From NCBI RefSeq assembly GCF_002160305.1, contig NZ_NFKI01000008.1:1-64000 (forward strand): 64,000 nt of DNA, given 5' to 3'. Below the pieces are notes generated by a model, which was not told the DNA's origin, searched no databases, and worked only from the letters and a program-made list of their open reading frames with translations. Position numbers and translations under genes: made by a program. Below, one piece after another: positions 58,858 through 64,000 of the stretch. The first letter of the stretch is position 1, and every line of letters starts with the position of its first letter. Origin of the DNA: Pseudoflavonifractor sp. An184 (lineage in GTDB: Bacteria; Bacillota; Clostridia; Oscillospirales; Oscillospiraceae).

Positions 58858-59532
58858 ATGCAAATTTTGGAACGACTGCCCCGGGAGACAGGGCGGGACT
58901 ATGCTCTGCGCACGATTCGGGATAATATCATCACTTTGAAGCTGGAGCCAGGCAGCCAGATCAGCGAAAATGAGTTGGCGGCAGAGATGAATTTGTCCCG
59001 CACTCCGGTGCGGGAGGCGCTGATCGAGCTGTCCAAAGTAAAAATCATTGAGATATATCCCCAGAAGAAGAGCATGGTTTCTCTGATCGACTATGAGCTG
59101 GTGGAGGAGTCCCGCTTCATGCGGAATCTGCTGGAGTGCGCGGTGGTGGAACTGGACTGTGAGATGGCCGCTCCTCAGGATATCCGCCGTCTGGAGGACA
59201 ATCTGCAGCTGCAAAAGTTCTACCTCAACAGCTACTATCCGGAAAACCTGCTGAAGCTGGACAATGAGTTCCACGGCATTTTGTTTGACATCGCCCGGAA
59301 GTCCCAGGTCTATACCCTGATCCAGAGCATCTCCATCCACTTTGACCGGGTGCGGAGCATGGCGTTGGCCACGGTGAAAAACCAGAAGATCGTGGAGGAC
59401 CACGAGGGACTGATCCGCTGCATTGAGCGCGGACAGGCGCAGCAGGCGCGGGATCTGATGGAAAAGCATCTGAACCGGTACAAAATTGATGCGGCGGAAA
59501 TCCGGTCCGCTTACCCCCAATATTTTAAATAA
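58858..59532 (+). CDS. GntR family regulator, FCD (FadR) subfamily
   Basis: 224 residues, start seven bases after GGGAGG (an in-frame extension to 58804 lacks a site). The winged helix (YALRTIRDNIITLKLEPGSQ, ISENELAAEMNLSRTPVREA, LIELSKVKIIEIYPQKKSMV) is followed by an all-helical FCD ligand domain with DNEFHGILFDIA and DHEGLIRCIERGQAQQARDL, whose Asp/His residues bind a metal and an organic acid. FCD regulators often sense sugar acids or their catabolites. Located between the KDG operon and the dehydrogenase/TRAP genes. Confidence 0.92.
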   Translation: MQILERLPRETGRDYALRTIRDNIITLKLEPGSQISENELAAEMNLSRTPVREALIELSKVKIIEIYPQKKSMVSLIDYELVEESRFMRNLLECAVVELDCEMAAPQDIRRLEDNLQLQKFYLNSYYPENLLKLDNEFHGILFDIARKSQVYTLIQSISIHFDRVRSMALATVKNQKIVEDHEGLIRCIERGQAQQARDLMEKHLNRYKIDAAEIRSAYPQYFK

Positions 59533-59591
59533 AATGGGAATTGATGCCCCATACGCGGTGCGGCTGCGGCGGAGCAGAGAAGGACAGACAG

Positions 59592-59626
59592 CGGCTCTCT
59601 GTTAAGAATACAGGGAGCCGTTGTTT
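59592..59626 (+). terminator. Terminator of the GntR gene
   Basis: An 11-base stem (59592-59602/59610-59620, one G-T) followed by TTGTTT. Confidence 0.75.
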
Positions 59627-59744
59627 GTATGTTTACGGCGAACAGTGCCGGGATCATCCTTCCAAAATCACGGAGCGGAGGCAAAAATAAGACCGGAATT
59701 TTATGATTTGTATAAAAATGAACGGCAAGATTTGTTTATAAATG

Positions 59745-59778
59745 CGTCTTGTTTTCTAGTATACAAGTATTGTAGAAT
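59745..59778 (+). promoter_or_regulatory. Promoter/operator of the dehydrogenase-TRAP operon
   Basis: TTGTTT (59749-59754), an 18-base spacer and TAGAAT (59773-59778). The spacer contains TAGTATACAA, part of the 24-base block shared with the aldolase promoter, a probable binding site of the neighbouring GntR protein. Confidence 0.7.
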
Positions 59779-59832
59779 ATGGGTAGATTGAAAAGGACCC
59801 AGCCGGTAAAGCGAGGCAAAATGCAAGTCTTT

Positions 59833-59880
59833 GACAAGGGGGGTGCCCCCCTTGTCCCGCAGATACGTCTGCGGGACAAG
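59833..59880 (+). promoter_or_regulatory. Two mutually exclusive hairpins in the operon leader
   Basis: Hairpin A pairs 59833-59843 with 59846-59856 (11 bp, 2-base loop). Hairpin B pairs 59851-59863 with 59868-59880 (13 bp, TACG loop). They share 59851-59856, so only one can form fully. They sit in the ~200-base leader before the dehydrogenase. No T-run follows B, so classic termination is not obvious. Confidence 0.55.
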
Positions 59881-59985
59881 CTGCTTTGAAGCGTCAAGCG
59901 TGGAAAGCGGAGGAGATTTGATCGGGCCGGCGCCGGTCACAGAAGCACGGAAATGAAATTTTTTAGATAAAGGTGGTAGACAGCA

Positions 59986-61026
59986 ATGAAAGAGACCATG
60001 AAGGAAGTCGTCATTACCGGACCCAAGCAGTATGAGATCCGTGAAGTCCCGGTGCCCAAGCCGGGCGACGGCGAGGTGCTGATCCAGATGAAGGCGGCCG
60101 GCGTGTGCGGCTCCGACGTCCATCAGTTCCTGGGGGAGAACCCCAACGCCGTGTTCCCCCGGGTCCCCGGCCATGAGAACGCCGGCGTTATTGTGGCGGT
60201 GGGCAAGGATGTGAAGAACATCAAGGTGGGCGACCACGTGGTAGTGGACCTGGTTGTGGCCTGCGGGGAGTGCCCCCAGTGCAAGAAGGGCCGCCGCAAC
60301 GTGTGCCGCACCGTCAAGGCCCGCGGCTCCGCCATCGACGGCGGCTGGCGGGAGTACTTCGCCGTGCCTGAGCATGAGGTGTACCTCCTGCCCCAGGACA
60401 TGCCCTTCAAGGACGCGGCCCTGATCGAGCCCTTCGCCATCGGCGGCCACTGCACCACCCGCGCCGGCATTCAGGGCGGCGAGTCCGTGCTGGTCCTGGG
60501 CAGCGGCACCATCGGCGCCGTGATCCTCCAGACCCTGAAGCTGAAGGGCTGCCGGGTGATCTGCGCGGACATCAACGACGCCTCTCTGGCCCGGGCCAAG
60601 GAGTACGGCGCGGACGCCATTGTCAACACCAAGACCAAGAGCCTGAAGGAGGCCGTCCAGGAGTTCACCGACGGCGCCGGCGTGGACGTGATCTTCGACT
60701 CCGCCTGCTACCCCGGCTCCCTCACCGCCGTGCTGGAGATGGGCATCCCCGCCAACGGGGCCACCATCGTCCCCATGGGCTTCTGCACCGCCCAGGAGGG
60801 CATCACTCAGGCCATGATCAACACCCGGGAGCTGTCCATCATCGGCACCCGCATGTCCTGCAACCAGTTCCAGCCCACCATCGAGCGCTTTGCCAAGCAC
60901 GAGTACCAGCTGGACGGCATGGTGAGCCACTATATCCCCTTCAGCCAGGTGGGACAGGTCTTTGAGAACATCATTCATCCCCCCAAGGATATGAAGAAGA
61001 TGGTCATTGTCTTTGACGAGGAGTAA
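59986..61026 (+). CDS. Zinc-dependent medium-chain alcohol dehydrogenase (sugar-acid type)
   Basis: 346 residues. Catalytic zinc site AAGVCGSDVHQF and GHENAGVIV with the usual Cys and His-Glu; structural zinc cysteines CGECPQCKKGRRNVC; NAD fold VLVLGSGTIGAVILQTLKLK. Closest in type to L-idonate/L-galactonate 5-dehydrogenases and other polyol or hexonate oxidoreductases. With KDG kinase and KDPG aldolase under the same control, it probably interconverts a hexonate and a keto-hexonate; the exact substrate is not resolved. AAGGTGG precedes the ATG. Confidence 0.9.
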   Translation: MKETMKEVVITGPKQYEIREVPVPKPGDGEVLIQMKAAGVCGSDVHQFLGENPNAVFPRVPGHENAGVIVAVGKDVKNIKVGDHVVVDLVVACGECPQCKKGRRNVCRTVKARGSAIDGGWREYFAVPEHEVYLLPQDMPFKDAALIEPFAIGGHCTTRAGIQGGESVLVLGSGTIGAVILQTLKLKGCRVICADINDASLARAKEYGADAIVNTKTKSLKEAVQEFTDGAGVDVIFDSACYPGSLTAVLEMGIPANGATIVPMGFCTAQEGITQAMINTRELSIIGTRMSCNQFQPTIERFAKHEYQLDGMVSHYIPFSQVGQVFENIIHPPKDMKKMVIVFDEE

Positions 61027-61113
61027 TCCCGCCACCCCAGAGGAATTTAGCGGCCGGTGTGACGCCGTTAAAGAATACACTGTGAGAAAAGCAAAGGATT
61101 AGGAGGATGTAAC

Positions 61114-62136
61114 ATGAAAGTGAAAAAGTTGATCTCTGTTCTCTTGGCTGCCGGTATGATTGCCACTGTGGCGGCCGGCTGCGGCAGCAGCGGCGGCGAG
61201 GGCGGCGGCGGCGCCAAGACCCTGCGCATCGGCGACAACTGGGGCGCCAGCCACCCCATGGCCGCGGCGCTGGACAATGTGTTCAAGACCCAGATCGAGG
61301 AGCAGACCAACGGCGAACTCACCGTGGAGGTCTATCACGACGGCCTGCTGGGCGACGAGGCCAACCTGTGGCAGAGCGTCCGTGACGGCTCCGTGGACTT
61401 CGTGGTGGTGGGCACCCCCATGAACCAGGAGTTCTCTGAGATGCTCATCTCCGACTGGCCCTTCCTGTACCGCGACCTGGAGCACGCCAAGGCCGTGTGG
61501 ACCGGCGAGGTGGCCGATGAGGTGACCGCCGACTTCAACGAGTTCTTCACTGAGGTGGAGCTGCTCTCCTGGGGCCCCAACTCCGCCCGTACCTTCTCCT
61601 CCAGCAAGCCTCTGACCTGTGTGGAGGACTTTGCCGGCCAGAAGTTCCGTATGCCCAACAACCCCATCCACATCGGCATTGTGGAGGATCTGGGCGCCTC
61701 CGCTCAGGTCATCGGCCTGGGTGAGCTGTTCACCGCTCTGGAGACCGGCACTGTGGACGGCCAGGACAACGGCATGGTCACCATCGTGGACCAGAGCTTC
61801 CAGGAGGTCCAGAGCTACCTCTATGAGACCAACCACATCATCGCCACCCTGGAGATCATCGCCAACAAGACCACCATGGACTCTCTGACCGAAGAGCAGC
61901 AGCAGATCGTCCGCGACGCCGCCAAGGCCGCCGCTGTCCAGGCCTGGGACGACTACATCGCCTCCATTGACGAGGACCGTCAGATCATCGAGGACGCCGG
62001 CGTCACCGTGACTCAGCTCACCGACGAGGAGCGCGAGAAGATGATTGCCGCCATCCAGCCCACCATTGACACCCTGCTGGAAGAGAACGCCGACTGGGCG
62101 CCCGACCTGATTGCCCAGATCGACGCGGTGCAGTAA
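61114..62136 (+). CDS. dctP: TRAP transporter substrate-binding lipoprotein (DctP)
   Basis: 340 residues. A lipoprotein signal (KKLISVLLAAGMIATVAAGC) puts Cys23 at the lipid site. The mature protein follows the DctP family: LRIGDNWGASHPMAAALDNV, LTVEVYHDGLLGDEANLWQS, FVVVGTPMNQEF, the Arg region FAGQKFRMPNNPIH that clamps the substrate carboxylate, and ETGTVDGQDNGM. A GGAGG site precedes the ATG. It should bind a sugar acid such as a hexuronate or hexonate, inferred from the neighbours. Confidence 0.93.
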   Translation: MKVKKLISVLLAAGMIATVAAGCGSSGGEGGGGAKTLRIGDNWGASHPMAAALDNVFKTQIEEQTNGELTVEVYHDGLLGDEANLWQSVRDGSVDFVVVGTPMNQEFSEMLISDWPFLYRDLEHAKAVWTGEVADEVTADFNEFFTEVELLSWGPNSARTFSSSKPLTCVEDFAGQKFRMPNNPIHIGIVEDLGASAQVIGLGELFTALETGTVDGQDNGMVTIVDQSFQEVQSYLYETNHIIATLEIIANKTTMDSLTEEQQQIVRDAAKAAAVQAWDDYIASIDEDRQIIEDAGVTVTQLTDEEREKMIAAIQPTIDTLLEENADWAPDLIAQIDAVQ

Positions 62137-62160
62137 GACTTACAGTTGCTCTGCGCAGGA

Positions 62161-62184
62161 CCGCGCCCCGTTCCCGGGGCGCGG
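62161..62184 (+). terminator. Hairpin between dctP and dctQ
   Basis: A 24-base GC-rich inverted repeat (CCGCGCCCCG/CGGGGCGCGG) followed by CCCGTTT. Probably a 3' stabiliser or partial terminator giving more binding protein than membrane subunits. Confidence 0.65.
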
Positions 62185-62217
62185 CCCGTTTAAAAACGCA
62201 GAAGAGGAGGTTCATTT

Positions 62218-62781
62218 ATGTCCGACAGACAACATAAGAGCGGACTGGGTTCGGCGGTGGATAAACTGTTCCGCGCCATTGAGATCCTCATTGCCATCTT
62301 CCTGGGCGTGATGATTTTCTTCACCTTCCTGAACGTGGTGCTCCGCCAGTTCGGCATTGGTTTTGCCCAGACGGAGGAGATCTCCCGGATCTGCTTTATT
62401 TACCTGATTTATTTAGGGTCGATCATCGCCGCAAGAGAAAATCAGCACCTGATGATCGATACCTTAATCAGCAAACTGCCTGAGGTGGGACAGAAGATTT
62501 TGTATGTGATTATTCAGGGCCTGATCATCTGGCTGATGGCCACTCTGACCAACGGCGCGTTCACCAACGCCTGGAATAACCGCAACGACTTCTGGGTTGC
62601 CACTCACATCCCGGTGTTTATGGTTCACTTTGCCGGCGTCCTGCTGGGCGTATCGGTGATTATCATTTCCATTGTCAACCTGTACCGTATGATCGTGAAA
62701 AAGGAGCCGGTCATGGAGCTTCTGACCGGACACGGAAATTCGGATGATCCTACGGCGGCGGAAGGAGGCGGCCTGCAGTGA
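62218..62781 (+). CDS. dctQ: TRAP transporter small membrane subunit (DctQ)
   Basis: 187 residues, four membrane helices (IEILIAIFLGVMIFFTFLNV, RICFIYLIYLGSIIAARENQ, ILYVIIQGLIIWLMATLTNG, VHFAGVLLGVSVIIISIVNL) with the DctQ loop VVLRQFGIGFAQTEEISRIC. Pairs with DctM to carry substrate with Na+. AAGAGGAGG precedes the ATG. Its stop overlaps the DctM start by GTGA. Confidence 0.93.
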   Translation: MSDRQHKSGLGSAVDKLFRAIEILIAIFLGVMIFFTFLNVVLRQFGIGFAQTEEISRICFIYLIYLGSIIAARENQHLMIDTLISKLPEVGQKILYVIIQGLIIWLMATLTNGAFTNAWNNRNDFWVATHIPVFMVHFAGVLLGVSVIIISIVNLYRMIVKKEPVMELLTGHGNSDDPTAAEGGGLQ

Positions 62782-64000
62782 TTATTGCTGTCTTTATTGT
62801 TTCCATGCTGGCCGGCATTGCCATCGGCCTTCCCATCGCCATGGCCCTGCTGCTGTGCGCCATCTGCACCGCCATGGCCATGGGCGGCGGCGTGGCCAAC
62901 CCCACCATCATCGCCCGGACCCTGATGCAGGGCTCCGACTCGGTGACCATGATGGCTCTGCCCTTCTTCATCCTGGCCGGTGAGATCATGAATCAGGGCG
63001 GCCTGACCAAGCGCATCATCAATTTCTGCAACATCTTCCTGGGGCGCATCCGCGGCGGCCTGGGCTATGTGACCATCTTCGCCTGCCTGATCTTTGCCGC
63101 TCTGGTGGGCTCCGCCGTGGCCGCCTGCGCGGCCTTGGGCGCCATGCTGATCCCCATGATGGTCAGCTCCGGCTACAACCGGGAGGAGTCCTCCGCCCTG
63201 GTGGCCAGCGCCAACCTGGTGGCCCCCATCATGCCCCCCTCCGTGCCCATGATCGTGTACGGCGTGTCCGCCGGTGTGTCCATCAACTCCATGTTCATGG
63301 CCGGCATCGCCCCCGCCGTGTATCTGACCATCGTGGCCTGTGTGGTGTGGTTCTTCCGCAGCCACCGGAAGGGTGTGGTGCCCACCACTGAGCACTTCGT
63401 GCCCCCCACGCCCAAGGAGGCTCTGCGCATCTTCGGCGGCGGCATCTGGGCCCTGCTTCTGCCGGTCATCATCCTGGTGGGCCTGCACTCCGGCAAGTTC
63501 ACCGCCACCGAGGCCGGCGTCATTGCCTGCGTCTATGCGCTGCTCATCGGCCTGCTGGTGTACCGGGAGCTGAAGATCAAGAATCTGGGCAAGGTCTTTG
63601 TCAACGCGGCCAAGACCTCCGCTGTGGTTATGTTCCTGGCGGCGGCGGCCAACGTGGCGGCCTACTACATGACTGTCTCCCGCATTCCCCAGATCCTCAC
63701 CGGCGGCCTGGAGGGCCTGGTGGAGAACCGGACTCTGCTGATGATCGTCCTCATGCTCATCGTCATCGTGGTGGGCCTGGCCATGGACGTGACCCCCAGC
63801 ATTCTGATCCTGACCCCCATCATGATCCCTCTGGTGGAGGCGGCCGGCATCAACAAGGTTTACTTCGGCGTGTGCTTCGTGCTGATGAACGTGCTGGGCC
63901 TGACCTCTCCCCCTGTGGGACCGGTTCTGAACGTCGCCTGCGCCGCAGGCAATGTGAAGATGGATAAGATCATTGGTCCGACAATGCCCTATTTCATTTG
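62778..64000 (+). CDS. dctM: TRAP transporter large permease (DctM), 3' end outside window
   Basis: The first 407 residues of the large subunit (usually ~425-430), GTG start after AAGGAGG and overlapping dctQ. Many helices with DctM signatures: AGIAIGLPIAMALLLCAICT, ALPFFILAGEIMNQGGLTKR, AALVGSAVAACAALGAMLIP, LVAPIMPPSVPMIVYGVSAG, and the repeat-related DVTPSILILTPIMIPLVEAA and GLTSPPVGPVLNVACAAGN. Forms the transport channel with Na+ sites. The open frame continues to the last base. Confidence 0.93.
   Translation, partial: MIIAVFIVSMLAGIAIGLPIAMALLLCAICTAMAMGGGVANPTIIARTLMQGSDSVTMMALPFFILAGEIMNQGGLTKRIINFCNIFLGRIRGGLGYVTIFACLIFAALVGSAVAACAALGAMLIPMMVSSGYNREESSALVASANLVAPIMPPSVPMIVYGVSAGVSINSMFMAGIAPAVYLTIVACVVWFFRSHRKGVVPTTEHFVPPTPKEALRIFGGGIWALLLPVIILVGLHSGKFTATEAGVIACVYALLIGLLVYRELKIKNLGKVFVNAAKTSAVVMFLAAAANVAAYYMTVSRIPQILTGGLEGLVENRTLLMIVLMLIVIVVGLAMDVTPSILILTPIMIPLVEAAGINKVYFGVCFVLMNVLGLTSPPVGPVLNVACAAGNVKMDKIIGPTMPYFI

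Noticed and set aside
58524-58925. 133-codon frame between the aldolase operon and the GntR gene
   Set aside because: It contains the GntR promoter and both palindromic operators, overlaps the real gntR start in another frame and has no recognisable domain.

Overview
The window is a stretch of bacterial chromosome, visibly GC-rich in its coding parts, from a Gram-positive, low-branching clostridial lineage. The best fit is a gut Oscillospiraceae/Flavonifractor-like Firmicute. Pointers are the mraZ-rsmH-ftsL-PBP2 cell-wall cluster with an FtsQ/DivIB-type gene, a MurE with the DNPR motif of meso-diaminopimelate ligases, ribosomal protein S21, DegV, DUF1836 and PF06541 proteins, a PheB-type ACT protein beside hom, and sigma-A promoters of the form TTGNNN-17-TANNNT. 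The genus is inference. Nothing here looks like a plasmid, prophage or CRISPR locus.

Layout. 1-2.7 kb: an Fe-S aldo/keto reductase, tRNA-Pro(GGG), a decayed small-gene region and tRNA-Ala(GGC). 2.7-5.9 kb: rpsU, leuS and a transposase scrap, all on the minus strand. 5.9-14.9 kb: rlmB, a large membrane protein that reads as a catalytically dead P-type ATPase, a GNAT acetyltransferase, two membrane proteins, DUF1836, DegV, prmA and a dicarboxylate/amino-acid symporter. 15-22 kb: a class A penicillin-binding protein, then an ACT protein, homoserine dehydrogenase and aspartate kinase (the aspartate-family amino acid branch), then an unknown membrane protein and a minus-strand family-4 uracil-DNA glycosylase.

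23-36.7 kb is the division and cell wall cluster: mraZ, rsmH, ftsL, PBP2 with PASTA domains, murE, mraY, ftsW, murG, murA, ftsQ/divIB and ftsZ. It supplies the lipid-I/II steps, the septal transpeptidase and the Z-ring, but murF, murD and murC are absent from it. 36.8-39.5 kb holds an ECF sigma factor, a DUF4367 protein and three small secreted or membrane proteins, the last two AT-rich and probably acquired. 39.5-49 kb is housekeeping and metabolism: a stand-alone N-terminal half of PTS enzyme I, an aminotransferase, pyruvate kinase, an amidohydrolase, an HdeD-like protein, an Smr-domain protein, cca, a dipeptidase and an AlbA_2 protein. 49-53.2 kb is a MarR-controlled heterodimeric ABC exporter with a clear palindromic operator. 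53.3-54.9 kb has a HAD phosphatase and an SGNH hydrolase.

55-64 kb is a sugar-acid catabolism locus. A KDPG aldolase fused to a VOC-like domain and two PfkB (KDG-type) kinases lie on the minus strand. A GntR/FCD regulator, a zinc alcohol dehydrogenase and a TRAP transporter (dctP, dctQ, dctM; the last cut by the window end) lie on the plus strand. A TAGTATAC-type motif recurs in the aldolase, regulator and dehydrogenase promoters, so one regulator probably controls uptake, oxidation and KDG phosphorylation/cleavage together.
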